Source: Elephas maximus indicus
Lineage: Eukaryota; Chordata; Mammalia; Proboscidea; Elephantidae
Length of the DNA: 64,000 bases
Assembly (NCBI RefSeq): GCF_024166365.1
Contig: NC_064825.1
Location: 98,842,480 to 98,906,479, forward strand
Direction: 5' to 3'
Of this stretch, positions 45,910-58,559 are shown piece by piece. The notes under the pieces are model-generated. The model did no database searches. It saw only the letters and a program-made list of their open reading frames with translations, and was not told the DNA's origin. Both the position numbers and the translations under genes were made by a program. How positions within the stretch are numbered: the first letter of the stretch is position 1; every line of letters begins with the position of its first letter.

Positions 45910-48900
45910 ATTCCTGGGTAAGATAAAGAAAGACAAGCAGAAAAAAAAAAGATGATGTTTTCTGGCTAGGGCATTTCTCTAAGACAGACTTATTAAAGAC
46001 TAAATATTTATTACCCTTTCTCTATGCCATTCAACTGGGTGGATCAGCGTTAACTCTTTTTTGCATTACTTTCTTTTTTTATGGTGCTTAAAGTGAAAGT
46101 TTACAAATCAAGTCAGTCTCATACAGAAACTCATACACACCTTGCTATGCCCTCCTAGCTGCTCTCCCTCTAATGATAGCACACTCCTCCTCTCCACCCT
46201 GTATTCCCCGTGTCCATTCAACCAGCTCCTATCCCCCTCTGCCTTCTCATCTCGCCTCCAGACAGAAGCTTCCTGCGTAGTCTCACGTGTCTACTTGAGC
46301 CAAGAAGCTCACTCCTCATCAGTATCATTTTCTGTCTTATAGTCCAGTCCAATCCCTGTTTGAAGAGTTGGCTTCAGGAATGGTTTCAGTCTGTGGCAAG
46401 AGAGCTTCTGGGAGCCATGACCTCTGGGGTTCCTCCAGTCTCAGTCAGACCATTAAGTCTGGTCTTTTTACGAAAATTTGAGGTCTGCATCCCACTGTCC
46501 TCCCGCTCTATCAGGGATTCTCTGTTGTGTTCCCTGTCAGGGCAGTCATCGGTGGTAGCCAGGCACCATCCAGTTCTTCCAGTCTCAGGCTGAGGTAGTC
46601 TCTGGGTTATGTGGCCCTTTCTGTCTCTTGGGCTTATATTTACCTTGTGTATTTGGTGTTCATCATTCTCCTTTGCTCCAGGTAGGCTGAGACCAATTGA
46701 TGCATCTTAGATGGCTGCTTGCTAGCATTTAAGACTCCAGATGCCACTCACCAAAGTGGGATGCAGAGCGTTTTCTTAATATATTTTGTTATGCCAATTG
46801 ATCTAGTTGTCCCCTGAAACCATGGTCCCCAAACCCCTGTCCCTGCTACTCTGGACCTTGAAGCGATTGGTTTTATTCAGGAAACTTCTTACCTTTTGGT
46901 TTAGTCCAGTTGTGCTGACCACCCCTGTATTGTGTGTTGTCTTTCCCTTCACCTAAAATAGTTCTTGTCATTTATTTAATTAGTGAATACCCCTCCCTCC
47001 GTTGCCAACCTCGTAATCATCAAAGAATATTTTCTTCTGTGTTTAAACTATTTCTTGAATTCTTATAATAGTGGTCTCACACAATATTTGTCCTTTCGTG
47101 ACTAATTTCACTCAGCGTGATGCCATCCAGATTCCTTCATGTTATGAGATGTTTCACGGATTCATCATTGTTCTTAATCTTTGGGTAGTATTCCATTGTG
47201 TAAATATACCATGATTTGTTATTCCATTCATACGTTGACGGGCACCTGGTTGTTTCCATCTGTTTGCTATTGTAAACAGTGCTGCAGTGAACATGGCTGT
47301 GCATATATCTATTCGTGTGAAGGCTTTTATTTCTCTAGGATTTATTCCAAGGAGTGGGATTGCTGGATAGTATGGTAGTTCTATTTGTAGCTTTTTAAGT
47401 AAGTGCCAAATCGATTTCCAAAATGGTTGTACCATTTTACATTCCCACCAGTCTCTCCACAACCTCTCCAACATTTATTATTTTCTGTTTTTTGGATTAA
47501 TGCCAGCCTTGTTGGGGTGAGATGGTATCTCACAGTAGTTTTGATTTACATTTCTCTAATTTTTTTTTTTTTAATGGCTAATGATCCTGAGCATTTCCTC
47601 ATGTATCTGTTAGCCACCTGAATGTCTTCCTTGGTAAAGTGTCTGTTCATATCCTTTGCCCATTTTTTAATTGGGTCATCTTTTTGTAGTTGAGTTTTTG
47701 CAGCATCATGTAGACTTTAGAGATCAGATGCTGGTCTGTCATAGCCAAAAACTTTTTCCCAGTCTGTAGGTCGTCTTTTTACTCTTTGGATGACCATAAC
47801 TGTTTGATTTTTAGGAGCTCCCAGTTATCTAGTTTGTCTTCTGGTGTTTGTGCATTGTTAGTAATGTTTTGTATACTGTTTATGCCATGTATTAGGGCTC
47901 CTAGCATTGTTCCTATTTTTTTTCCCGTGATCTTTATTGTTTTAGGTTTTATATTTAGGTCTTTGATCCATTTTGAGTCAGTTTTTGTGCATGGTGTGAG
48001 GTATGGGTCTTGTTTCATTTTTTTTGCAGATGGATATCCGGTTATGCCAGCACCATTTGTTAAAGAGACTGTCTTTTCCACATTTAACTGACTTTGGGGC
48101 TTTGTCAAATATCAGCTGCTAATATGTGAACGGATTTATGTCTGGATTCTTGATTCTGTTCCATTGGTCTATGTGTCTGTTGTTGTACTAGTACCAGGCT
48201 GTTTTGACTACTGTTGTGGTATAATAGGTTCTAAAATCAGGCAGTGTGAGGCCTCCCTCATTGTTCTTCTTTTTCAGTAATGCTTTACTTATTCAGGGCC
48301 CCTTCCCCTTCCATATGAAGTTGGTGATTTGTTTCTCCATCCCATTAAAAAATGTCATTGGAATTTGGATCAGGATTGCATTGTATCTATAGATCACTTT
48401 GGGTAGAATAGACATTTTCACAATTTTGAGTCTTCCTATCCGTAAGCAAGGTATGCTTTTCCACTTATGTAGGTCTCTTTTGGTTTATTGCAGTAGTGTC
48501 TTTTATGTCTCTGGTTAGATTTATTCCTAAGTATTTTGTCTTCTTGGTGGCTATTGTAAATGGTATTGATTTGGTGATTTCCTCTTCGATGTTCTCTTTA
48601 TTGGTGTAGAAGAATCCAACTGATTTTTTAATGTTTATTTTGTATCCTGATACTCTGCTGAACTCTTCTATTAGTTTCAGTTGTTTTCTTGTGGATTTTT
48701 TAGGATTTTCTGTGTATAAGAGCATGTCATCTGCAAATAGACATACTTTTACTTCTTCCTTGCAATTTGGATACCTCTTCTTTCTTTATCTAGCCTGATA
48801 ACTCTGTCTAGGACCTCTAGCACAATGTTGAATAAGAGTGGTGAGAAAGGGCATCCTTGTCGGGTTCCCCTTCTCAAGGGGAATGCTTTCAGACTCTGTC

Positions 48901-49286
48901 CATTTAGGATGATGTTGGCCATTAGGGCTGTATAAATGCCCTTTATTATGTTGAGAAATTTCCCTTCTATTCCTATTTTTCTGAGAGTTTTGATCATGAA
49001 TGGGTGTTGGACTTTGTCAAATGCCTTTTCTGCATCAATTGATAAGATCATGTGGTTCTTGTCTTTTGTTTTATTTATATGATGGATTACATTGATTGTT
49101 TTTCTAATGTGAAATCATCCCTGCAAACCTGGTATGAATCCCACTTGGTCATAGTGAATTTTTTTTTTTATATGTTCTTGAATTCTATTGACTAGACTTT
49201 TGTTGAGGATTTTTGCGTCAGAGTTCGTGAGGGATATAGGTCTGTAGTTTTCTTTCTTTCTTTTTGTGGTGTCTTTACCTGGTTTT

Positions 49287-49449
49287 AAACCCTGGTGGCA
49301 TAGTGGTTAAGAGCTATGGCTGCTAACCAAAAGGTCAGCAGTTTGAATCCACCAGGGCCTCCTTGGAAACTCTATGGGGCAGTTCTACTCTGTCCTTTAG
49401 GGTTGCTATGAGTCAGAATCGACTCGATGGCAGTGGGTTTGGTTTTTGG
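49287..49449 (+). mobile_element. AfroSINE inserted in L1 ORF2
   Basis: A sense copy from aaaccctggtggcatagtgg to gtgggtttggtttttgg. A 12-bp TSD with one mismatch (ttacctggtttt and ttacctgatttt) lies at 49275-49286 and 49450-49461. It post-dates the host L1. Confidence 0.94.
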
Positions 49450-49634
49450 TTACCTGATTTTGGTATCAGGGTTATGCTGGCTTCAGAGAATAAGTTTTGG
49501 ATTATTCCATTCTTTTCTATGCTTTGAAATTCCTTTAGTAGTAGTGGCGTTAACTTTTTTCTGAAAGTTTGGTAGAATTCTCCAGTGAAGCCGTCGAGGC
49601 CAGGGACTTTTGTTGTTGTTGTTGGTAGTTTTTT

Positions 49635-49818
49635 TTTTAATAATTTTTATTGTGCTTTAAATGAAAGTTAACAAATCAAGTTAGTCTCTCACATAAAAAT
49701 TTATATACACCTTGCTACATACTCCCAATTACTCTCCCCCCGATGAAACAGCCCGCTTCCTCCTTCCATTCTCTCTTTTCATGTTCATTTTGCCAGCTTC
49801 TAAGCCCCCTATCCTCCC
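49635..49818 (-). mobile_element. Short L1 3'-end fragment nested in L1
   Basis: About 184 bp of L1 3' end in reverse (ttattgtgctttaaatgaaa through tgccagcttctaagcccc). It is flanked by a perfect 15-bp TSD (tgttggtagtttttt) at 49620-49634 and 49819-49833. A severely 5'-truncated insertion into an older L1. Confidence 0.93.
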
Positions 49819-51648
49819 TGTTGGTAGTTTTTTAATTACCTTTTTAATCTCTTCTTTTGTTATGGATTTATTTAGTTGTTCTACTTCTGTTTGTGTTATT
49901 TATGTAGGTAGTGTGTTTCTAGAAATTTGTCCATTTCCTCTGGGTTTTCAAATTTGTTACAGCACAATTTTTTGTAGTAATCTGATATGATTCTCTTAAT
50001 TTCAGTTGAGTCTGTTGTGAGATTGCCTATCTCATTTCTTATCGGGGTTATTTGTTTTCTCTTCTGTTTTTTTTTTCCCCCTCTGGCCAGTGGTTTATCG
50101 ATTTTGTTGATCTTTTCCAAGAACCAGCTTTTGGTCTTGTTAACTCTTTCAACAGCTTTTCTGTTCCCTATTTCATTTAATTCTGCTGTAATTATTATTT
50201 GCTTTTTTCTGGTGCCCGAGGGTTTCTTTTGTTGCTCTTTATTTGTTCAAGTTGTAGGGATAATTCTTTGATTTTGGCCCTTTCTTCTTTTTGGATGTGT
50301 GCATTTATTGCTATAAATTGACCTCTGAGTACAGCTTTAGCTGTTTCCCAAAGATTCTGATAAGAAGTGTTTTCATTTTCATTGGATTCTATGAATTTCT
50401 TTATTCCATACTTAATTTCTTCTATAACCCAGTGGTTTTTGAGCAAGGTGTTCAGTGTCCATGTGTTTGACTTCTCTTTCCCACTTTTTTCTGTTATTGA
50501 TTTCTACGTTTATGGCTTTATGGTCAGAGAAGATGCTTTGTAATATTTCAATGTTTTGGATTCTGTTAAGGCTTGCTTTAGACCTAATATGTGGTCTATT
50601 CTGGAGAACATTCCATGTTCCCTGGAAAAGAAAGTATGCTTGGCTCCTGTTGGGTGGAACGTTCTGTATATGTCTACGAGGTCAAGTTGGTTGATTGTGA
50701 CATTTAGATCTTCTGTGTCTTTATTGAGCTTCTTTCTGGATGTTCTGTCCTTCAGTGAAAGTGGTGCATTGAAGTCTCCTACTATTGTTGTGGAGCTGTC
50801 TATCTCACTTTTCAATGCTGATAGAGTTTGTTTTATGTATCTTGAAGCCCCGTCATTGTATGTAAATATTTATTATGGTTATATCCTCCTGGTGTATTGT
50901 CCCTTTAATCATTATATAGAGTCCTTCTTTATCCTTTATGATGGATTTTACTTTAAAATCTATTTTGTCAGAAATTAATATTGCCATTCCTTCTCTTTTT
51001 TGATTGTTGTTTGCTTGATTTTTTTTTTCATCCTTTGAGTTTTAGTTTGTTTGTGTCTTTAAGTCTAAGGTGTATCTCTTGTAGGCAGCATGTAGATGGA
51101 TCATGTTTTTTAATCCATTCTGCCACTGTCTGTCTCTTTATAGGCCCCTTTAGTCCATTTACATTCAGCGTAATTATGGATAGGTATGAGTTTAGTGCAG
51201 TCATTTTGATGACTTTTTGTGTGTGTTGTTGACAGTTTCTTTTTTCCATTTAATTTTTTGTGCTGAGTAGTTTTTCTTTATATATTGTCTTTTCCTCTTT
51301 TTCATTGTTGTTGATTTTGTTTTTGCTTTATGTTTTCCTTGTATTTTATTTTGCTGTGTATGATTGTTAGTCTCCTTTGTGGTTACCTTACTATATACCT
51401 CTGTTTTTCCAAGCTTAAACCAAACTTTTATCTCTTTATATCACTTTGACTTCTTCTCCTTATGAAAGATCTATGACTACATTTTTTAATCCCTCTCTAT
51501 TAATTTAATGTTGTCTTCTTTCACATAATGACATTGCTGTTTCCCTGTTTTGAGCATTTTTTATCTTAATTTATTTTGGGGATTTCCCTATCTGGGTTGA
51601 TATATGGTTGCTCTGTCCTGTATTCTAGTCTTGGGCTGTTATCTGATG

Positions 51649-52642
51649 TTACTGATTATCCAACCAGAGGACCCCCTTTATTATTTCTCGTGGTTTTGGT
51701 TTAGTTTTTGCAAATTCCCTAAACTTCTGTTTATCTGGAAATGTCCCAATTTTGCCATCATATTTTAGAGACAGTTTTGTTGAATATAGGATTCTTGGCT
51801 GGCATTTTTTTTTTCTTCAAGGCTTTATATATGTCATCCCACTGCCTTCTTGCCTGCGTGGTTTCTGGTGAGTAGTCCAAGCTTTGTCTTATTGACTCTC
51901 CTTTGTAGGTGCCTTTTCATTTATCCCTAGCTGCTCTTAAAATTCTCTCTTTATCTTTGGTTTTGGCAAGGTTTATTATAATATGCCTTGGTGACTTTCT
52001 TTTGGGATCTGCTTTATGTTGGGTTCAATGAGCATCTTGGGTAGATATCTTCTCATCTTTCACGATATAAGGGAAGTTTTCTGCTAACAAATCTTCAACA
52101 ATTCTCTCTGTATTTTCTGTTCTCCTTCCTGTTCGGGTACTCCAATCACTTCTAGATTATTTTGCCTGATAGAGTCCCACATGATTCTTAGGGTTTCTCA
52201 ATTGTTTTTAATTCTTTTTTTCTGATTTTTCTTCAAATGTATTGTTGCCAAGTGTTTTACCTTCAGTCTCACTAATTCTGACTTCTGTTTCGTCAGTTCT
52301 CCTCCTCTGACTTTCTATTGAGTTGTCTAATTCTGAAATTTTATTGTTAACCTTCTGAATTTCTGATTCTCTATGGTTTGCAGCCTATTAAATTTGTCCT
52401 TATGCTCTTGAATAACCTCCTTAATTTCCTCGATTGCTGTATCTGTGTGTTCCTTGGCTTGTTCTGCATTTTGCCTCACCACTTACCTGATCTCTTAAAG
52501 AGTTCTGTGTATTAGTCTTTTGTATTCTACCTATGGTAACTCCAGGAAGATCTCTGGAAGATTCCTTGTTTTGGGAGCTTATTGAAGCAATCATGGTCTG
52601 CTTCTTTATGTGATTTGATATTGCCTGTTGTCTCCAAGCCAT
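51649..52642 (-). pseudogene. L1 ORF1 relic, antisense
   Basis: A minus-strand ATG at 52642 opens an N-terminus (WRQQAISNHIKKQTMIAS) very like that at 1623, and the open frame ends at about 52421. The equivalent of the C-terminal VLWLDNQ end is at 51649. The length of about 994 bp is near that of the sense copy. It is broken by frameshifts; the region at about 52480-52540 differs from the sense copy, with an internal rearrangement or deletion likely. Confidence 0.85.
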
Positions 52643-53842
52643 CAATAAGTTATTGTATTAATTTATTTTATGTCTGCTTACTGTGTCCTAGCTTCTTGCT
52701 TTGTTTCATTTTTATATGCCCAGATAGGCTGCTCAAGTGAACAAATTTGATTATTGGCACCTTTGAAGTTCTGAGGTCCTGTAACCAGATGGCTAGAGCT
52801 GTTACCAGTTATATGAGCCCAGGAGTCCATTCACTTTTTTTCTGTGGATTCAGCTCAGGTGTCCAGGTAGTTGGTCTCCCAGTGTGTGGTGCAGGCTCTC
52901 ACCTACAGCCTCAGGGACTGGTGGACTCTGCAGCCAGACCATGGGCACCCGATGCTTTTGGCCATAAGGACAGCCCTTGTTGCAGGTGGCTAAGTGGCAT
53001 GGGTGGGGCCACCAGTCCTCAGGCACCTCATGTGGTTAGGTGAGGTCCCTGCTTAATAAGTAGAGTGGTGTCAAATGTCAAAAACCTCCTCTCTACTGTA
53101 CAGCTTAAAACAGTTGAAGTCAGACCTCAGGCATACACACCCTTGCACTGAGCCAACGAGAGCCTAAACTGCTGAAATGGATCCACACAGGTCCGTGCAG
53201 GGGTGAAAGGTATTCAAAGTTCGTGGACCACTTGTACTTGTGCCCAGGCAAAGTAGCCACTTCTGCCCTGAGTTTCCAGCTTTGGGGAGCCAGCAGATTA
53301 TTTTTCCCCATTTGTTAATTTGTTCCTTCTCCAAGGCTGGGAGAATGGCTCAGGGCACACACCTGGACCTATCTCAGGCCCAGGGAAAGCGACTGCCACT
53401 GAAGATGGTTTGGGGGCTGGGACATAGCGGGGAGGGATCAGATAAATGGACAGAGTTCTTTTGAAAGGGGTACTCTTTGGTCCGCATGGTGATTTAAACC
53501 CATGTACTTAACCTCTGCCAAGAGCAGTTTTTCTCTGATTCCGGAGGCGTGAGTAGGCTTTGTGCCACTTGCTCTCTCTGTCTCACTGAGGAAACCCCAT
53601 CTCCAATGCTACCGCCAGCCCTGCTGTGGTTGCACCAGAGGATCAAGCCTACGGGGCACTGGTTCTCACTGATTCAGGTCCAGCAACTCCTCACTGCTTC
53701 TGAACTGTCTCTCCCTCCCCCTGCTACTCAGTCTGATTTCCAGACCTTACCTTTGATGTTCAGGGTTCCTAGCTTGTCATATATATAATCAATTCACTTC
53801 TTTTTTCGGGTCTTTGTTGTAAGAGGGACCTCTGACTACTCT

Positions 53843-53851
53843 GCCATCTTG
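53843..53851 (-). promoter_or_regulatory. YY1-type motif at 5' end of antisense L1
   Basis: GCCATCTTG on the plus strand reads CAAGATGGC on the L1 strand, about 11 bases from the L1 start. This is the same position as in the sense L1 at 361-369. Confidence 0.6.
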
Positions 53852-53874
53852 GCCCCACCTTCTTATTTGCATTT

Positions 53875-55780
53875 CTTTTATCAAGCCTCCTAAAATAAAT
53901 ATTTCCATGACCTTCCATCTGAAAAAATTCAGAAATCAAACAGTTCCTCTTCTCTTCATAGAATAACACAACAAACGTTTTCAGACACCTGAAATGTGTG
54001 AGTACCCTGCTACATACTAGCAACACAAGGATAAGTTAGATGATGTCTGTGAAAGTGCCCAGCACCCACAGTATGTCCAATAAATGTTCGTTCACTTACT
54101 ACCTAAAAGGACAGATGTAAATCAAGACAGATTTAAAAAGCAACTAATACAGGGGAAAAATGAACTGAGTACCAACTAGAGATCGAAACAAAGTACTGTG
54201 GCACCTGAAAGAAGGGAATGCTTACTTCCGACGATGTCAGGGGGTAGGTAGTATGTAAGATGAGTAGAATTTTGATAGAAACATAACGAATAAGGCCACG
54301 CCTGGCTGTGGGAGCTTCACAATAACAGTCTAGAGTGGTGGTGCATGGTATATTCTGGAAATTTTGGGTAATGTGTTGTGATTGGAATGCTAGGTGATTG
54401 GAATGATGAGGAAGAAAAGGAAACTAGAAAGGTGGTTAGGACATGGAGCACGAAATTCCACAGGCGTTGACGAGCCGCTTGAAGGCTTTTGGCTAGGGAA
54501 GTTGATCTCTGGTGATAATACTAGAGAGTGATATGGAAGAGCAAGAAAATGGAAACAGAGCCCTGAAGGTGGCTTAAGATAGTTCCGGTCATTAGGAAAG
54601 ACTTCTTGCTTTTTTTCTATCGCACCAAGGAAAATCAAGACATTTATGACAGTGCTTGATAGAAACCTGAGTAGGATGACACCGCTCATGTGGTCACTGA
54701 GCCTGGTGGTCTGAGGGGCCTAACCAATGCCCTCCAAGGCACAGTCACATTATTGGGCATCGTGTTGTTGTGTGTGTTAGGAAGTGTCCCTCGTTGGGTG
54801 GAGTGTTTAATGGCTTGGGTAAAGAATGGCCTCTGTTCTTCACCTAGAGTCTGTGTTTTATGTTTCTCATCTCCTGGGCCACCTACACTCCTGAACTGCT
54901 TCCCCAAGTAAGGTAGTACCTTCTTTCCCAGGGTGAGGAAGTTTTAGCTTCCTCTAGGAGTGCTATTCCTTTGGATCAACAAAGCGAACCCATCAGTTAT
55001 CTGTAACCATCTTGCCCCAGGTGTATTAGATGTAGACTTCTCTAATATAAGCTGCTCGTTAAACTTGTTTTTGAGTCTCTGCTTACCAGTGATCAGGTTC
55101 TAGAGCTGGGGTCTTTTTTTCCTGCCGCACTTGACTTAAGTGAAGCTTGTATGTTTTTCTTGTACCCCCACTTCCTCCCATGGAAGTCTCCACCAGAGGA
55201 AAGTATCTTTCTGTGGGCCTTAGAGTGTAGAACAAGATCTTTCATTTACTTCATGCCATCCCGCAGCTTTGCTTCCTTCTTGCTGTGTTTTTTTGTGTTC
55301 TGTTCCTCTTCATTTTCATCTTCTGCCCCTTTGTACTCATGTCATTGTCCCTGAGCACTCTTTCTCTCCTAATCCTCTTGACTTCAGCTGCCTTTCCTTT
55401 TGGAACTTTTCTCATACATGTACTTAGGCCTTTGCACTGATGTGCTGGTATTGTGCCTTCCATGTCAGAGAGGGGTGTAACCAACCAGGCAAGGGGAATG
55501 TTTTGTGCTTGCAGGCAAGGCTCAGCCAAACTTCAGGATGATGTAGGATCACCAGGCAGGTAGGCCACGTGTATGTGTGCGGAGGTGGGACTGTGATGTG
55601 ACATCTACTCATTGGTGTGTGGATCTTAGGGAAGCAAGTGTACTACAGAGGATGATTCCCAAATTGGACATTTAAAAATCTGGGTCTTCTTGCCAACTTT
55701 ACCATTGATTTTTTACATCCTGTTGGACAGTATCATGGTTGAGGAATTAAACAGAATATTTTTGTCAACCTGCTTGCCTA
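53875..55780. other. Unassigned sequence with a MIR/L2-like tail
   Basis: A MIR/L2-like tail is seen at about 54040-54090 (agtgcccagcacccacagta, caataaatgttcg). Otherwise no gene or repeat is recognised. Frames up to 99 codons show no domain. Confidence 0.4.
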
Positions 55781-55876
55781 AAGATTTCAGCCCTGGAAAC
55801 CCTATGGGGCAGTTCTACTCTGTCTTGTAGGGTCACTATGAGTCAGGTACAACTCAACGGCAAAGGGTTTTGTTTT
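55781..55876 (+). mobile_element. AfroSINE, 5'-truncated
   Basis: Only the 3' part remains: aagatttcagccctggaaac through gggtcactatgagtcagg and the tail ggcaaagggttttgttttgg. Confidence 0.88.
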
Positions 55877-56241
55877 GGGCTTATATCTGGATGGTGAGCA
55901 TTGATTTGAAATTTTTTTTTTTTAACTTTCTTTTTAATGCTTTTTAGCACTACTTAAATTCTTAATAGAATACCTGGAATGGAATGCAAGTTGGCTCAGA
56001 TCAAAACAGTGTACATGACCCTTAGCTCTTAATGTTTTTGCTTTTACCATATAAAAGAGAAGATTGTAAAAGTCCTGTTCAGTGCCGCAGTCCATGATTC
56101 TATTTATTTATATAAAGAATCACTGTTATTTTTGCTTTTAAAGGTAGTTCATACTTTTAAAAAGTAGTTTATGATTTAAAAAGTTTTTCTAGGCATATAT
56201 GAATAGGACAATGGATGGATAAATGAATGGGAAAAATGAAT
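55877..56241. other. Unassigned AT-rich sequence
   Basis: No feature recognised apart from a T run at 55910-55923. Confidence 0.4.
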
Positions 56242-56314
56242 GATGGATGGATGGATGGATGGATGGATGGATGGATGGATGGATGGATGGATGGATGGAT
56301 GGATGGATGGATGG
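56242..56314. repeat. (ATGG)n tetranucleotide repeat
   Basis: About 18 tandem ATGG/GGAT units with little interruption. Frames across it read as repeated Asp-Gly-Trp-Met, an artefact of the array and not a protein. Confidence 0.97.
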
Positions 56315-57204
56315 GTAGATGGACGGATAGATATAGGCACTCAAGGTATTATTCCCACCCAGTCCCAGTGCCCTCGAGTCACTCTTATAAAAATGCAGTC
56401 ATACTCTACCTCCAGTTTTTAAAAAGAAATTGAAGAAATTACTAAACTTCTAATAGTTATTTATCATAGGAGATGCCATTTCTTAAAATGTCCATTCTAA
56501 TATTAAGAAGAGATTATGAAATATTTTAAGAGATGGTAGTCATCATTTCTTACTCTAATGATTCAATTTTAGATTGTGTTGATTTATTCCCTGTTTTTTT
56601 ATGCAAGTCAATGACTTAGCACTTTTTACCTCCTCCCACCTCCTTCTCCCTCATCCTGATTTTTATTGCTGTATCACTTGTATTATTTTGTTATTGATAT
56701 TTAATTATATTATTAGTATTATTTGGACATTATCAAGTTTTGTATCATTTCTCTTCTTTTATATCGCCATAATTCGTAACTATTGTCTAGTATTCATTCC
56801 CTTTACTGCATTCATTTACCACAGATTCTCCATTCTTGGGTTCTTTATTTGGATTTATCATTTAATTGGTTGGATTTCATTGTAAACATTTATTTTCTTC
56901 TAAACCAACTCACTGATGCTGTTTCATTGAGCTCTTTTACGTAAATTGCCTTTATATTTCAATAGGCCTCCTATTCTTGGGTCATACTGTGTTTTTTGAG
57001 GAATTGTGTCATTATTACTCCATTGTTTTTCTGGCATTGAATATTTCTGTGGAGAAGGCTGACGTCAGTGTGATTATTTCCCATTGCTGATTTATTTTTC
57101 TGACTGGATATCTGAGAAGTTCTTTTTTATTCCTAATGATATATTTTGGGGTTGTGAATTTTATATTCAACATTTCTAGAACCCAGAGTGCACTTTTCAA
57201 TAGG

Positions 57205-57588
57205 CAGATTCAGTTCTACCTTGCTTAATATTACTAACTGTAAAACTGTAGCAAGTTACGTAATGTCTTTATGTCTCAGTTTCTATATTTGTAAAATGTG
57301 AATAATCATGATATCTACTTCATAGAGTTGTTGGGATGATTTAATATATGTAAAGTACATAGAACAGCATCTGGCATAAAATAGGCACTATTTAAAAGGT
57401 TGGAGCCCTGGTGCATAGTTATTAAGTGCTCGGCTGCTAACCAAAACACTGACAGTTCAGAACCACCAGCCTCTTCTTAGAAGCCCTATGGGCCAGTTCT
57501 ACTCTGTCCTATAGGGTCACTATGAGCCAGAATTGACTTCACGGCAATGGATTTGGTTTATTTAAAAGGTTGTTATTTTTAAAGGGGA
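57205..57588 (+). repeat. MIR SINE, split by an AfroSINE
   Basis: The MIR order is clear: gcaagttacgtaatgtcttt, tttctatatttgtaaaatgt, gagttgttgggatgatttaa, agcatctggcataaaatagg. The tail is split by the SINE. Confidence 0.82.
57403..57558 (+). mobile_element. AfroSINE inserted in MIR tail
   Basis: A sense copy from gagccctggtgcatagttat to ggcaatggatttggtt. A perfect 14-bp TSD (tatttaaaaggttg) lies at 57389-57402 and 57559-57572. Confidence 0.95.
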
Positions 57589-57950
57589 TTTTCTTGTGTT
57601 ATGTCTTTTGATGATTTTTTTTGTTTTATTTGTTGAGTTTGTTGCTTCAAATATGCCTACTATTTTTATTATTATTGATCATCTTTATACTCCATGTCCA
57701 TTGGCTTCTTCCTGATTTGCTTGAATTTATTTGTCTTTTTCATAATGCATATGCCATGAATTGGACTCCACTTGAAGGCAACTAGCAAAAACAGTTTTAT
57801 TTCAATCTTTTACCTTATAACTATAATTTGCTTCAGCTCTATCAATTCTGTCATGAGGTGTTTTATTTATTAATTTTTAATGATATTGTTCTGGCACTCA
57901 TTTGTTTCCTTGGATCTGCTATTTTTCTTTCCATTTTGTTGTTTTATGAT

Positions 57951-58220
57951 CTCATGAACTTACATTCTTATTAGGTTGTTCTTAAGTTAAATGTGTTTCT
58001 TGAGTTATGTTTCCTAGGCTGGTTATTTGTGCGTCTTTTGCTCTTGTGTGTGTGTATGTGTGTATGTATGTGGATGTGTGTAGGGTGCACATACATATAC
58101 CTGTATCTTGTATAAACTTGCATTGTTGCCATTCCATTTCTTCTTAACCTGACCATGCTTTGGCAGTTCTACCCATATTAAATACAGATACACGTATAGG
58201 TATAGATATAAACATAGATA
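57951..58220. other. Low-complexity (TG/TATG)-rich sequence
   Basis: An impure tgtgtatg array lies at about 58045-58085. No gene. Confidence 0.5.
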
Positions 58221-58412
58221 GAGCCCTGATGGTGCAAATGGTTAAGCACTTATCTGTGAACTGAAAGTTTGGCAGTTCAAACCCTCCCAGCTTCTCCATG
58301 GGAGAAAGACCTGTATCAGATTATGGTCAAGAAAACCCTATGGGCCAGTTTCACTCTGTTACATGGGGTCACCATGAGTTGGAATCAACTCAACGGCGCC
58401 CAACAACAACAG
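58221..58412 (+). mobile_element. AfroSINE with RTE-like (aac)n tail
   Basis: A sense copy of the long subtype ending ggcgcccaacaacaacag, the same tail form as the RTE LINE at 9549. A 10-bp TSD (aacatagata) lies at 58211-58220 and 58413-58422. Confidence 0.92.
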
Positions 58413-58559
58413 AACATAGATATACCCCCTCTCCTTACTTACCAGTGTGGTTAGGTTCCAAAGACAAGGTCATCATGTAAAAATTGGCATTATGCAAAAA
58501 TAGAAGATGACCACTTCAGACCACAAAATATTACATAGAACACATAAAGAAAAGAAAAG

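Larger units (their letters stand above)
47075..51225 (-). pseudogene. L1 ORF2 relic (endonuclease, RT), antisense
   Basis: Readable islands in order on the minus strand are as follows. The endonuclease N-terminus has NVNGL and the catalytic-Glu motif CLQEIHL (51249-51028). A second endonuclease segment has VGDFNAPLS and SRIDHIL (50815-50510). The RT region has [17 protein letters not shown] and [19 protein letters not shown] (49051-48749). The residues after the FADD position include [10 protein letters not shown] (48725-48465). The C-terminus has PYYPAIPLLGINP (47474-47154). Frameshifts lie between the islands and two insertions split it. No functional protein is possible. Confidence 0.9.
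46068..53862 (-). mobile_element. Full-length L1 LINE, antisense orientation
   Basis: A complete L1 running right to left. The 5' end is near 53862, with the YY1-like CAAGATGGC on the minus strand. ORF1 lies at about 52642-51649, ORF2 at about 51225-47075, and the 3' UTR reaches about 46082 before an oligo-T (reverse A tail). A short probable TSD (tttgcatt) occurs at 46060-46067 and 53866-53873. Both ORFs are broken. It was later hit by an AfroSINE (49287-49449) and an L1 tail fragment (49635-49818). Length without these insertions is about 7.4 kb. Confidence 0.93.
56560..57950 (-). repeat. Possible ancient LINE remnant, split by MIR and SINE
   Basis: AT-rich T-heavy sequence with phrases that resemble antisense ancient L1 (ttctgtggagaaggctgacg, aggcagattcagttctacc). 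The MIR at 57205-57588 and its AfroSINE interrupt it. Highly diverged, so the family is uncertain. Confidence 0.3.

Noticed and set aside
56227-56433. Repetitive DGWM protein
   Set aside because: A direct product of the (ATGG)n array.
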